Below, piece by piece: positions 25,463-33,577 of a DNA stretch of 64,000 nucleotides. The stretch's first letter is position 1. Every line of letters starts with the position of its first letter. A program made the position numbers and the translations under genes. The notes under the pieces are model-generated. The model saw nothing but the letters and a program-made list of their open reading frames with translations, had not been told where the DNA came from and did no database searches. Source of the stretch: Pedobacter sp. BAL39 (GTDB lineage Bacteria > Bacteroidota > Bacteroidia > Sphingobacteriales > Sphingobacteriaceae); the NCBI RefSeq assembly GCF_000170795.1, contig NZ_ABCM01000014.1, positions 83,736-147,735 on the forward strand, given 5' to 3'.

Positions 25463-27709
25463 ATGAATATCAAGAAAAAATCAGCCTTAGTTTTGTCGGC
25501 CGCCACGGTCATGCTCGGACTCTATACGGGAGCCGCAGCACAGCAAATCGAAAAGCCACTGAAGAAAAATACGGCTACGACCTTCGCCATTGTGGTCGAC
25601 CAGGAGACCTACAACAAGGCGAAACAGGAAATCAATGCGTACAAGTCGGCGCTGGAGAAACAAGGCCTCGGCACCTATATCGTTAGTCACCAATGGACAA
25701 AACCTGAAGAAATCAAGGTCGTCCTTCAGAAGTTGTATTCCGATAAAAACAGGCTGGAAGGTGCCGTGCTCATCGGCGACATCCCGATTCCGATGGTGAT
25801 GGATGCCCAGCGGTTAACTTCCGCTTACAAGTTTGATCAGGCCAGGTTTGGCTTCAGGGCGGCAGTACCTTCTGACCGTTTCTATGACGATTTCAACCTG
25901 AAGCTGAACTTCATCAAACAGGATTCCCTGAAGGCAGGTAATTTCTACTATAGCCTGGCTCCTGAATCCGCACCGGAGATTCACCCTGATATTTATACGG
26001 CGAGGATCAAGGCGCCAGCAATTAAAGGCAAGGATAAATACGAGCTGATCCGTACCTACCTCAGCAAAGTGGTGGCAGAAAAAGAACAGCAGAACCGCCT
26101 GAACCACCTGATGGTATATAGTGGTATGGGCTACGCTTCGGAGTCGCAGACTGCCTGGGCGAGCGAGCAGGTGGCCCTCAGGGAACAGCTGCCACAGCTG
26201 TTCAGGGCTGGGTCGTCGGCGAAGTTCGTCAACTCCAGAATGCAGGGTGATCTTAAACAACGCCTGCTGACGGAAGTGCAGCGTGAGGATCTTGACCTGG
26301 CAATTTTTCATCAACATGGCGAGTCGGATGTGCAGGTGATCAGTGGTTATCCGAATGTTTCTTTCCCGCAGCCTTCCATCGAAAATGTGCGACGTTACCT
26401 GCGCAACAAGATCCAGGCAGCCAACCGCAAGAAACAGGATGTAGCGGAAACAAAAAAGAGATTTCAGGCTACGCTGGGCGTACCTATGGCCTGGATGGAT
26501 GATGCCCTGACCGACTCTGTGGTGCTTGCCGATTCTCTGTTTGAGGCCAATGGAAACATTATGATGGAAGATGTGGATAAAATCAGGTCCAATGTGCGCA
26601 TGCTGATCCTTGATAACTGTTACAACGGATCTTTTCATAAAGACGATTATATGAGTGGTCACTATGTCTTTGGCAGTGGAAAAACCATCGTCGCCATGGC
26701 CAACTCGATCAATGTACTTCAGGATGTGTGGACTACCGAGCTGATTGGTCTGCTGCAGCATGGTGTGCGGGCAGGAAACTGGTTCAAGGAACAAGCCTAC
26801 CTGGAAACACACCTGATTGGTGATCCTACCTTTGCCTTTACTGCTGAAGGCAACACGGACTACAACGAGCTGATCGTGAACAAGGATGGCAGTGATCCGG
26901 TATGGAAGCAGTTGCTGAAAACCGGTGATGCAGACCTGCAGGCCCTGGCGCTCACAAAGATCTTCTATGCACAGGGCGCTGCCTCCAGCTCCTTATTGAA
27001 GGATGTTTACTACAGTGCTGCTGATGCAAGCACGAGGATGCAGGCATGGAAACTGTTGAGCACACTGAACAATGCAGATTTTAAGGCGGTATTGAAAGAT
27101 GCGCTCACAGATCCATATGAATACCTGAGGAGACGCTCGGCAAATATGGCCGGTGATTTTGGTACCGATGACCTGGTGCCCGCATTGGTGGCTTCTGGAA
27201 TCGAAGACTGGGCCTCGAAAAGGGTAGCCTACAACTCCGGAAACTCGATGTCTTTCATGAATGCTGACCTGGTGATTGCTCAGTTGCAGGAGTACCTTAA
27301 AAAGCCTGAATTTGCAGGGAATACCGACATTCAGCGCCTGATTAAAAGGCAGGAAGGCACGAGGGAAAAAGTGCTGAAGGAAGGTAAAGTGATGGAGGAT
27401 AAAAAGGCTGTTGCCAAGGAACGCGCTTTTGATGTCAATATGCTACGTACCTATACCTATCACGAACTGGTGCCTCAGGCAATTGCAATTGCTGCAGATG
27501 CTGCTGAAGATCACAAACTGAGGCTCGCTGCTGTGGAGGCTCTGGGCTGGTTCCCTTATTCTTATCAGAAAGATAAAATCGTGGCCCTTTGCGATCAGCT
27601 GATTGCTGACAAAAACAGTACTGCCCAGTTGAGGGAAGAGGCCATGCGCACCAAAACTTATCTCCTTCATTTTTCTGCCGAAAAATATCAGACTGTGGCT
27701 AAAAAGTAA
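25463..27709 (+). CDS. Gingipain/caspase-like (clan CD) cysteine peptidase with helical-repeat tail
   Basis: A 748-residue exported protein. The ATG at 25463 gives signal peptide MNIKKKSALVLS to about residue 27. Residues about 40-460 show the layout of clan CD peptidases of C25 type: strand AVLIGDIPIPMV, the catalytic histidine in LAIFHQHGE (H285-G286), the catalytic cysteine in LILDNC (C386), and the closing HLIGDPTFAF typical of C25 proteins. Residues about 480-748 are repeated helices resembling HEAT repeats (LKDALTDPYEYLRRRSANMAG; RLAAVEALGWFPY). The gene ends the operon of FecR, TonB receptor, DUF4876 and DUF6850, 40 bases after the last, so it may trim a surface protein or a proteinaceous substrate. 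The catalytic assignment is from motif reading, without structural proof. Confidence 0.75.
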   Translation: MNIKKKSALVLSAATVMLGLYTGAAAQQIEKPLKKNTATTFAIVVDQETYNKAKQEINAYKSALEKQGLGTYIVSHQWTKPEEIKVVLQKLYSDKNRLEGAVLIGDIPIPMVMDAQRLTSAYKFDQARFGFRAAVPSDRFYDDFNLKLNFIKQDSLKAGNFYYSLAPESAPEIHPDIYTARIKAPAIKGKDKYELIRTYLSKVVAEKEQQNRLNHLMVYSGMGYASESQTAWASEQVALREQLPQLFRAGSSAKFVNSRMQGDLKQRLLTEVQREDLDLAIFHQHGESDVQVISGYPNVSFPQPSIENVRRYLRNKIQAANRKKQDVAETKKRFQATLGVPMAWMDDALTDSVVLADSLFEANGNIMMEDVDKIRSNVRMLILDNCYNGSFHKDDYMSGHYVFGSGKTIVAMANSINVLQDVWTTELIGLLQHGVRAGNWFKEQAYLETHLIGDPTFAFTAEGNTDYNELIVNKDGSDPVWKQLLKTGDADLQALALTKIFYAQGAASSSLLKDVYYSAADASTRMQAWKLLSTLNNADFKAVLKDALTDPYEYLRRRSANMAGDFGTDDLVPALVASGIEDWASKRVAYNSGNSMSFMNADLVIAQLQEYLKKPEFAGNTDIQRLIKRQEGTREKVLKEGKVMEDKKAVAKERAFDVNMLRTYTYHELVPQAIAIAADAAEDHKLRLAAVEALGWFPYSYQKDKIVALCDQLIADKNSTAQLREEAMRTKTYLLHFSAEKYQTVAKK

Positions 27710-27711
27710 TG

Positions 27712-27775
27712 TTTAAAGCAAAGCGCTATCGGTGCAATTAATTAGCGCAACTTCAGCGCTTTGCTTTAAATTTTT
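27712..27775 (+). terminator. Intrinsic terminator of the fecR-TonB-peptidase operon
   Basis: A perfect 16-bp stem (27712-27727 with 27755-27770) around a 27-base loop, followed by TTTTT. It starts 3 bases after the peptidase stop codon. Confidence 0.9.
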
Positions 27776-27840
27776 ATTGTCACAGAAATGCAACTTCAAT
27801 TTCTGACCGCCCTTATAGTTAGAATAAAGCCCTATAATTG

Positions 27841-27869
27841 TACTTATCTATAATCAGTCTAGATAAGTA
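27841..27869 (+). promoter_or_regulatory. 10-bp perfect inverted repeat in front of an ECF sigma gene
   Basis: TACTTATCTA (27841-27850) and TAGATAAGTA (27860-27869) are exact reverse complements around a 9-base spacer, ending 13 bases before the sigma start. A near -7 element, TATAATTG (27833-27840, one mismatch), directly precedes it, so the repeat would lie at the transcript 5' end as an operator or an RNA hairpin. Confidence 0.55.
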
Positions 27870-27882
27870 TTAAGGGGTAGGC

Positions 27883-28455
27883 ATGGAAAAAACTTATTGG
27901 AATTCGTTCGTTAATGGAGATCAGAAAGCCTTTGAAATGCTGTACAATATACATTTCGACGCGCTGGTCGGTTACGCCGGAAAATTCAGTAGTGATGTGC
28001 CTTTCATTGAAGAAGCGGTGCAGGACCTGTTTGTAAAACTCTGGCAAAACCGTGCCAATCTGAAGAGACCCGAGTCTCTCAAATATTACTTGTTTAAAGC
28101 CTTAAGGAATACCATTTACAATAAGCTGAAATCTTCAGCCCTGGAGGTTTATGTGGGCGACGAAGCGGATATGATTGCATTTGACCTGTCTGCAGACCTG
28201 GCAGATGCGGAGGGGCCGCATGAAGACTGGAATGTGCTTAGCCATAAATTTATGGGGAACCTTACCGATCGTCAGAAGGAAGCGGTGTATCTTTTCTATG
28301 TGGAGGAGATGAGTTATAAGGAGATCGCTGATTTGCTGCAGATCAAGGTTGGTGGTACCTATAAGCTGATTTACCGGGCGATGGCCGGCATCAGGGAGCA
28401 GGCCCGCGACTTCGAATCGCAGGCCGGCAATGTCCACCTGGTACCTAAAGGTTAA
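27883..28455 (+). CDS. ECF RNA polymerase sigma factor without adjacent anti-sigma gene
   Basis: A 190-residue group IV sigma factor. Region 2 is at about 10-85 (FEMLYNIHFDALVGYAGKFSS; IEEAVQDLFVKLWQNRANLKR) and region 4 at about 120-175 (LTDRQKEAVYLFYVEEMSYKEIADLLQIKV). Related Bacteroidota sigma genes are usually followed by fecR; here the next gene is a convergent DUF4142 gene whose end overlaps it by 11 bases, and the FecR operon upstream is closed by a strong terminator. The partner anti-sigma factor must therefore be elsewhere, or control is at expression level, for which the inverted repeat at 27841-27869 is a candidate. Confidence 0.92.
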   Translation: MEKTYWNSFVNGDQKAFEMLYNIHFDALVGYAGKFSSDVPFIEEAVQDLFVKLWQNRANLKRPESLKYYLFKALRNTIYNKLKSSALEVYVGDEADMIAFDLSADLADAEGPHEDWNVLSHKFMGNLTDRQKEAVYLFYVEEMSYKEIADLLQIKVGGTYKLIYRAMAGIREQARDFESQAGNVHLVPKG

Positions 28456-29065
28456 GTTTTTTGCTGATGTCAACAGCCATCTGGTGGTGCTGCTGTAATG
28501 TAGGCAAAGTGGTCGATGCAAAGTCCTTCAGTGCATTTGTCCTCAGACTGGCTGCATTTTTAAAAAGATCAAGGGTCTTGACATGATCTTTGACCATCAT
28601 GTTCATATAATGGCGGTCAAAATCTTTTCCTTTCATTTTCTTCATCATGTCCATATGCGCCTGGTCGCTGGCAGGATAAGCATCCGGCAGGAGCACACCC
28701 ATTTTAGTCGCCAAAGCCTTGATTTCCATATTTGCTTTGGTATGGTCTTCTACCATCTTCGCAGCGAAAGATTTTACATTAGCATCAGCAGCATTGGTCT
28801 CTGCAATTGTTGCCAGGTCCACTTCCATCATTCCTCCTAATGCTGCGGTCTTCAGGAAGGTCGACTCATCTTCGTCGGCCGTGGTTTTATTGGTTTCGTC
28901 TTTTGGGTTTTTACCCGCCTGCTGCAAGGAATCGTTGTTCAGCGAATCGGCCTTTGTGGAATCTCCGGTGGTCGACCTGGTTTTATCGTTAGCCTCTGGG
29001 CTGCGACAGGCACCAACGCTGCAGGCGATGGCAATTAATGCAATAAATAGCTGGTTATTTTTCAT
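28445..29065 (-). CDS. DUF4142 family periplasmic lipoprotein
   Basis: A 206-residue protein with a lipobox (SVGAC at about 20) and a Ser/Thr/Asp/Asn-rich linker to about residue 65. Residues about 68-205 match DUF4142 (FLKTAALGGMMEVDLATIAE; VKSFAAKMVEDHTKANMEI; DRHYMNMMVKDHVKTLDLF), a ferritin-like four-helix bundle with conserved histidines H107-type and H190-type, but no proven metal chemistry. Members are often stress-induced envelope proteins. It is convergent with the ECF sigma gene and overlaps its 3' end by 11 bases. The 172-bp gap upstream to the Lrp gene shows no clear feature. Confidence 0.88.
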   Translation of the reverse strand: MKNNQLFIALIAIACSVGACRSPEANDKTRSTTGDSTKADSLNNDSLQQAGKNPKDETNKTTADEDESTFLKTAALGGMMEVDLATIAETNAADANVKSFAAKMVEDHTKANMEIKALATKMGVLLPDAYPASDQAHMDMMKKMKGKDFDRHYMNMMVKDHVKTLDLFKNAASLRTNALKDFASTTLPTLQQHHQMAVDISKKLNL

Positions 29066-29237
29066 AATGGTTGTCTTTTGTTACTCCATAGGTTAGGAAT
29101 CATCAAAAGAACAACGCTGGGCAGGCCTTTGTTTGATGTTGCCTTGTCAATCCAGTGAGACGGCTCCGCGACGGTTTAAGATTACCTGGGGGTAGACATG
29201 ACCTAAACCCGGTAGTTACGGTATAAACTCATGATGG

Positions 29238-29702
29238 TTATAAAGGATAGGCCGTATCACTTTTAGTTTCCGACAGCACAAAAAAGCTCTGGACGGTACT
29301 GATGTTCGGCAGGGTGGCCAGCTTGTTCCTCAGGAAAATATGATAGGTATCCATGTCGCTGGTGGCAATGCGCAGGATAAAGTCGAAGGCCCCGGTCATC
29401 TGAAAGCATTCCATGACCTCCGGGAATTTCGCGACATCGTTCTCGAACTCCACCAGGGTAGTGGCGGTATGTTCTTTCAGCAACACCTGTGAGAACGCAA
29501 TCAGGTTCCTGTTGATCTTCTTGCGGTCGAGTATCGCGACTACACGTTTGATATAACCTTGTTCCTTCAAACGCCTGATGCGTTCGTGTACGGTAGCAAT
29601 GGATTTGTTTAAAGTGTAGGCCAGTTCCTTATTGGTATAAGTGGCATCCTTCTGAAGGAGTTTCAGGATTTCAACGTCAACGGGGTCCAGATCTGTCTGC
29701 AT
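29238..29702 (-). CDS. Lrp/AsnC-family transcriptional regulator
   Basis: A 154-residue regulator. An N-terminal winged helix-turn-helix (about 5-60, DVEILKLLQKDATYTNKELAYTLNKS then ATVHERIRRLKEQGYI) precedes the RAM ligand-binding and oligomerisation domain (about 70-150, FSQVLLKEH; VMECFQMTGAFDFILRIAT). Lrp proteins bind amino acids and wrap repeated AT-rich sites. The gene is divergent from a cysteine synthase gene across a 203-bp AT-rich gap with three GAATAATT repeats, so it probably controls that gene in response to an amino acid. Confidence 0.93.
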   Translation of the reverse strand: MQTDLDPVDVEILKLLQKDATYTNKELAYTLNKSIATVHERIRRLKEQGYIKRVVAILDRKKINRNLIAFSQVLLKEHTATTLVEFENDVAKFPEVMECFQMTGAFDFILRIATSDMDTYHIFLRNKLATLPNISTVQSFFVLSETKSDTAYPL

Positions 29703-29811
29703 GGTATGGATTCAATAAAAAGGGGGGAATTTCGCCGATGAAAAAATATCAATTATCAACCTTTATTATAACTCAAAAATAGAAAAAATAACAATTTTAA
29801 CAAACGATTCC

Positions 29812-29880
29812 GAATAATTTATGGAATAATTGGTTTCTATTGCTATTATAAATTGAAATATGGAGTTTTATCGAATAATT
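29812..29880. promoter_or_regulatory. Three GAATAATT repeats; candidate Lrp operator
   Basis: GAATAATT begins at 29812, 29824 and 29873. The first two are 12 bp apart and the third 49 bp further on (about one and five helical turns). They lie between the divergent Lrp and cysteine synthase genes in a strongly AT-rich stretch. Repeated phased AT-rich sites are known for Lrp-type regulators; binding here is inference. Confidence 0.45.
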
Positions 29881-29905
29881 GATCACACAACTAAATCGAT
29901 AATCA

Positions 29906-30955
29906 ATGGTAGCTGAAGGTAAAGAAGCAGTCTGTTTAACAGGAGCTCTTGCGGATAAATTTGAGCATTTATGGCATCTGGTAGGAAACACTCCGATGCT
30001 GGAACTACACTACACCTACAAGGGTAAACCTGGGAAGGTATATGTGAAATGCGAGCATTATAACCTGACAGGCAGCATCAAGGACAGGATGGCACTAAAC
30101 ATCATGTACGAAGCCTATAACAACTGCGCCATCAAACCAGGAGATACGATTGTCGAAGCTACCAGCGGAAATACCGGGATTGCATTTGCGGCCATCGGCC
30201 GTGCCCTTGGACATCCCGTAAAGATCATCATGCCGAACTGGCTGAGCAAGGAGCGCATTGACATCATCAGGAGCATGGGTGCAGAGGTAATCCTTGTCAG
30301 CAAAGAAGAAGGCGGTTTCCTGGGCAGCATCAAAATGTGTGAAGAGATGGCTGCCAAAGGGGGTGTATTTCTTCCGCGTCAATTTGAAAACCGTTACAAT
30401 GAAGAAGCTCACGAGAAAACCACAGGAATGGAGATCTGGGAGCAATTGAAAAATAATGGGCTTACACCCGATGCGTTTGTTGCAGGAGTAGGTACTGGTG
30501 GTACGGTAATGGGCGTAGGGAAATGTCTGAAGGCATTGAACCCTGCGGTGTCCATCCATCCATTGGAGCCTGCAGAGAGCCCAACGCTGACTACAGGATA
30601 TAAGGTGGGCAGTCACCGCATCCAGGGGATTTCCGATGAGTTTATCCCGGAGATTGTCAAGCTTGACCAGCTGGACAGCATCATCCAGGCGAATGATGGT
30701 GATGCCATCATCATGGCGCAGAAACTGGCAAAGGAGCTGGGACTGGCGGTAGGGATTTCATCGGGAGCAAACGTCATTGGTGCCATCAAGCTGAAAGAAC
30801 AGCTGGGTGACGAGGCCGTGGTGGTGACCTTACTTTGCGATAGCAACAAGAAATATTTAAGTACCGATCTGGTAAAAGAAGAAGCCATTAAACCGTCATT
30901 TCTTTCTACTGACACAATTTTTACAGGATATCAACCAATTTGTAGACTGAAATAA
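29906..30955 (+). CDS. Cysteine synthase family PLP enzyme (CysK/CBS type)
   Basis: A 349-residue fold-type II PLP enzyme that probably makes cysteine from O-acetylserine and sulfide. Seen are the lysine that binds PLP in NLTGSIKDRMA (S/K at about 56), EATSGNTGIAFA (substrate-binding TSGNT loop, about 82-86), the phosphate loop GVGTGGTVMGVG (about 195-205) and GISSGANV near the C-terminus. The first 25 residues are an extra extension over the usual 310-residue CysK. A cystathionine beta-synthase-like reaction cannot be excluded, since some family members run either. It is divergent from an Lrp gene and followed after 36 bases by the DsbD-alpha gene, a cysteine and thiol theme. Confidence 0.88.
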   Translation: MVAEGKEAVCLTGALADKFEHLWHLVGNTPMLELHYTYKGKPGKVYVKCEHYNLTGSIKDRMALNIMYEAYNNCAIKPGDTIVEATSGNTGIAFAAIGRALGHPVKIIMPNWLSKERIDIIRSMGAEVILVSKEEGGFLGSIKMCEEMAAKGGVFLPRQFENRYNEEAHEKTTGMEIWEQLKNNGLTPDAFVAGVGTGGTVMGVGKCLKALNPAVSIHPLEPAESPTLTTGYKVGSHRIQGISDEFIPEIVKLDQLDSIIQANDGDAIIMAQKLAKELGLAVGISSGANVIGAIKLKEQLGDEAVVVTLLCDSNKKYLSTDLVKEEAIKPSFLSTDTIFTGYQPICRLK

Positions 30956-30991
30956 CGTTATTCGACCAATTAATCAACTTAACCACACAAC

Positions 30992-31438
30992 ATGAAAAAT
31001 CTATTTTTACTCGTTGCGGGTCTTTTTCTGAGTTTCTCTGCGAGCAGCCAGATTTTAAAACCCGTAAAATGGAGCTACGCAGCGAAGAAAACTTCTAAGA
31101 CTGAGGCTGTTTTGTACCTGAAAGCAACAATTGACCAGGGATGGCACCTGTATTCCCAGTACATGGCTGACGGTGGACCTGTGAAAACTACGTTCACATT
31201 TGCACCAGGAAAAGGATATGCCGTAAATGGAAAGACGGTTGAGCCTAAGCCGATCACGAAATTTGAGAAAACCTTTGACATGAACGTCAGCTACTTTGCA
31301 AATTCAGTAGTATTTCAGCAAAAGGTGAAACTGACCGGAGCAACAGCAGTGGTAAAAGGAACAGTGGAATATATGGTTTGTGATGATCAGCAGTGCCTTC
31401 CGCCTGAGACGATTGAATTTTCAATTCCGGTAAAATAA
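30992..31438 (+). CDS. Stand-alone DsbD-alpha domain protein
   Basis: A 148-residue exported protein: signal peptide to about residue 19 (FLSFSASSQ) and a single immunoglobulin-like DsbD N-terminal domain (LKATIDQGWHLYSQYMADGG; TFTFAPGKGYAVNG; VCDDQQCLPPETIEF). The two cysteines of VCDDQQCLPP (about C132 and C137) form the working disulfide that relays electrons from the membrane part of DsbD to periplasmic clients. In most proteobacteria this domain is fused to DsbD; here it is a separate gene only 7 bases before the CcdA-thioredoxin gene. Confidence 0.9.
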   Translation: MKNLFLLVAGLFLSFSASSQILKPVKWSYAAKKTSKTEAVLYLKATIDQGWHLYSQYMADGGPVKTTFTFAPGKGYAVNGKTVEPKPITKFEKTFDMNVSYFANSVVFQQKVKLTGATAVVKGTVEYMVCDDQQCLPPETIEFSIPVK

Positions 31439-31445
31439 CAACTTG

Positions 31446-33149
31446 ATGAACATGAATAGATATACCATGCACCTGAAGGTGTTTGTGTTGGGGTTATTTC
31501 TGGTTTTGGGAAGTCTGGTGCCTGTCTTTGCGCAGGATGCAGATACCTCCATGGCAGATATTGAGTTTACGGATATTGAAGCTGCGCCGCCTGCGGCAGA
31601 CAGCACAATGAAAGCAGATACAGCTGTAAAAGCTGCCGTGGCAGACACGGTGAGCAAAGCCGCTGTTGTTGCTGCAGGCAAACAAACCGACCAGTCGGAG
31701 CAGGAAAAAACCTTATGGCAGACGTTCATCGCCGGCCTTGTGGGCGGCTTCCTTGCCTTTCTGATGCCTTGTATCTTCCCTATGGTGCCACTTACAGTAA
31801 GTTATTTTACCAAGCGCGCAGGAAGTAAACAGAAGGGGATTGGGACGGCGCTCATCTACGGACTATCCATCATCGTCATTTATGTGGCTTTTGGATTGGT
31901 GATCACCCTCGTATTTGGATCAGCTATGTTGAATGAGCTAAGCGCGAGCGGCTGGTTTAACTTTGCATTTTTCATTTTGCTAGTAGTTTTTGCCATCTCC
32001 TTCTTTGGTGCTTTTGAAATCACGTTGCCAAGTGCATTTGTAAATAAAATTGATCAGAAAGCTGATGATAGCAAAGGTCTGGGTGGCATTTTCTTTATGG
32101 CCGCTTCGCTGGCCTTAGTTTCCTTTTCTTGTACAGGACCCATCATCGGTACCCTTTTGGTGCAGGCGAGTTCCAAGGGCGAGATTCTGGCCCCCGCGAT
32201 CGGTATGTTTGGCTTCGCGCTGGCATTGGCACTGCCCTTTACTTTGTCGGCCATCTTCCCTGGATTCCTGAGCAGCATGCCTAAATCCGGCGGCTGGTTG
32301 AACAGTGTGAAGGTATGTCTGGGTTTCCTGGAGCTGGCTTTAGCGTTGAAGTTTTTGTCGGCTGCCGACCTGGTATGGCACTGGGAGTGGTTCGACAGGG
32401 AGATTTTCCTGGTATTGTGGATCGTGATTTTTGTGCTGATGGGATTGTACATCCTGGGCAAGCTTAAATTCTCCCACGACAGCGACCTGCCTTTTGTGTC
32501 TGTGCCGCGTTTATTTTTTGCGATGTTCTCACTTGCCTTTGCCGTATACCTGGTACCAGGTTTATGGGGAGCTCCGGTGAATATTTTAAGTGGTATTGCA
32601 CCGCCGATGAATACGCAGGACTTCATCCTGACGGCCGGTGGATCTGCTGCTCCTTCGGGATCTGCGGATGGATTTCCTTCAAAAGTGAAGTATAGTGAGA
32701 CATTAAAACCACCTGTAGGATTTAGTGCCTTCTTTGATCTTGATGAGGGAATGGCTTATGCCAAAAAGGTAAATAAACCGATATTGATCGATTTTACAGG
32801 GCATGCCTGCGTGAACTGCAGAAAGATGGAAGATAAGGTCTGGATTGATCCTGAAGTCGGCCGTCTGATCCGTGAGGAGTTTGTGCTGATCCAGCTGTAT
32901 GTAGATGAGCGCAACATCAAGATGCCGAAAGAGAAAGTTCATTATTCAGAAGTGCTGCGTACCAACACCGATGACCTTGGACGTTGGAATGGCGACTTCC
33001 AGGCTACAAAATACGTGTCCAACTCCCAGCCTTTTTATGTGATGGTGGGTCAGGACCTGAACCCTCTGGTGAAACCTCAGGGTGCCGTTTTTGACGCAAA
33101 AGAATATGCAGCCTACCTGCAAAGCGGGTTGGATGCTTTTAAAAAGTAA
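31446..33149 (+). CDS. DsbD-type thiol transporter: CcdA membrane domain plus thioredoxin domain
   Basis: A 567-residue inner membrane protein that carries electrons from cytoplasmic thioredoxin to the periplasm. An N-terminal signal or anchor helix is followed by an Ala/Asp-rich segment (about 35-85). Then eight or nine membrane helices form the beta domain with the two redox cysteines in LMPCIFPMVPLTVSYF and SFSCTGPIIGTLL. A C-terminal thioredoxin-like gamma domain (about 435-567) carries GHACVNCRKMED with C455 and C458. The ATG at 31446 was used. Together with the separate alpha-domain protein encoded just upstream it makes a complete DsbD in two chains. Confidence 0.92.
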   Translation: MNMNRYTMHLKVFVLGLFLVLGSLVPVFAQDADTSMADIEFTDIEAAPPAADSTMKADTAVKAAVADTVSKAAVVAAGKQTDQSEQEKTLWQTFIAGLVGGFLAFLMPCIFPMVPLTVSYFTKRAGSKQKGIGTALIYGLSIIVIYVAFGLVITLVFGSAMLNELSASGWFNFAFFILLVVFAISFFGAFEITLPSAFVNKIDQKADDSKGLGGIFFMAASLALVSFSCTGPIIGTLLVQASSKGEILAPAIGMFGFALALALPFTLSAIFPGFLSSMPKSGGWLNSVKVCLGFLELALALKFLSAADLVWHWEWFDREIFLVLWIVIFVLMGLYILGKLKFSHDSDLPFVSVPRLFFAMFSLAFAVYLVPGLWGAPVNILSGIAPPMNTQDFILTAGGSAAPSGSADGFPSKVKYSETLKPPVGFSAFFDLDEGMAYAKKVNKPILIDFTGHACVNCRKMEDKVWIDPEVGRLIREEFVLIQLYVDERNIKMPKEKVHYSEVLRTNTDDLGRWNGDFQATKYVSNSQPFYVMVGQDLNPLVKPQGAVFDAKEYAAYLQSGLDAFKK

Positions 33150-33172
33150 TAAATTTAGATAGTTAATCATAT

Positions 33173-33207
33173 AAACAAAGGTCGGTGGATGCCGGCCTTG
33201 TTTATTT
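33173..33207. terminator. Stem-loop terminator between convergent genes
   Basis: AAACAAAGGTCGG pairs with CCGGCCTTGTTT (one bulged A, one G-U pair) around a short loop, followed by ATTTT. It sits in the 69-base gap between the DsbD gene and the convergent Hpt gene. Confidence 0.6.
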
Positions 33208-33218
33208 TAAGGCCTTTT

Positions 33219-33572
33219 TTAAAAGCTGCTACGCAGCAGGATGATGGCCTCGAGCCTAGCCTTGGTACAAAGGAAGCAGATCCTGTCGATGTGGTCAATA
33301 TGCCTGGCGGTATTGGGCTGCTCATGATCCAGCGCATCCAGCTCTTCACGCAGGCGCAGGTCCAGTCCGACAATGGACATATTGGGCAGCATGTAATGCA
33401 GAGTTTTCCTCAGCTGATGGTAGTCGCCGGCGTCAAAATGAACTTTGACAGTTTCCAGATCGGTCAGCATGCATTCTACGAACAACTCCAGCACTTCCTT
33501 CTCATAAGCCTTGTCGCCATTGCTTACTTGCTCGATGTAACTCAGGTCTATAAAATCATAAGAGGTGGACAT
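33219..33572 (-). CDS. Hpt-domain phosphotransfer protein
   Basis: A 117-residue all-helical cytoplasmic protein. The segment YHQLRKTLHYMLPNMSIVGL (residues 52-71) matches the Hpt consensus around the phosphorylated histidine, with H59 as the candidate. An upstream acidic helix (YEKEVLELFVECMLTDLETVKVH) supports the four-helix-bundle fold. Hpt proteins move phosphate between receiver domains in multi-step relays. The gene starts 5 bases after the LytTR regulator stop codon, so the pair is co-transcribed; no histidine kinase is nearby. Confidence 0.78.
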   Translation of the reverse strand: MSTSYDFIDLSYIEQVSNGDKAYEKEVLELFVECMLTDLETVKVHFDAGDYHQLRKTLHYMLPNMSIVGLDLRLREELDALDHEQPNTARHIDHIDRICFLCTKARLEAIILLRSSF

Positions 33573-33577
33573 GGTAT

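Noticed and set aside
25814..26812. 332-codon open frame on the minus strand
   Set aside because: It lies fully inside the peptidase gene on the opposite strand, has no family features, and the plus-strand gene has a signal peptide and catalytic motifs.
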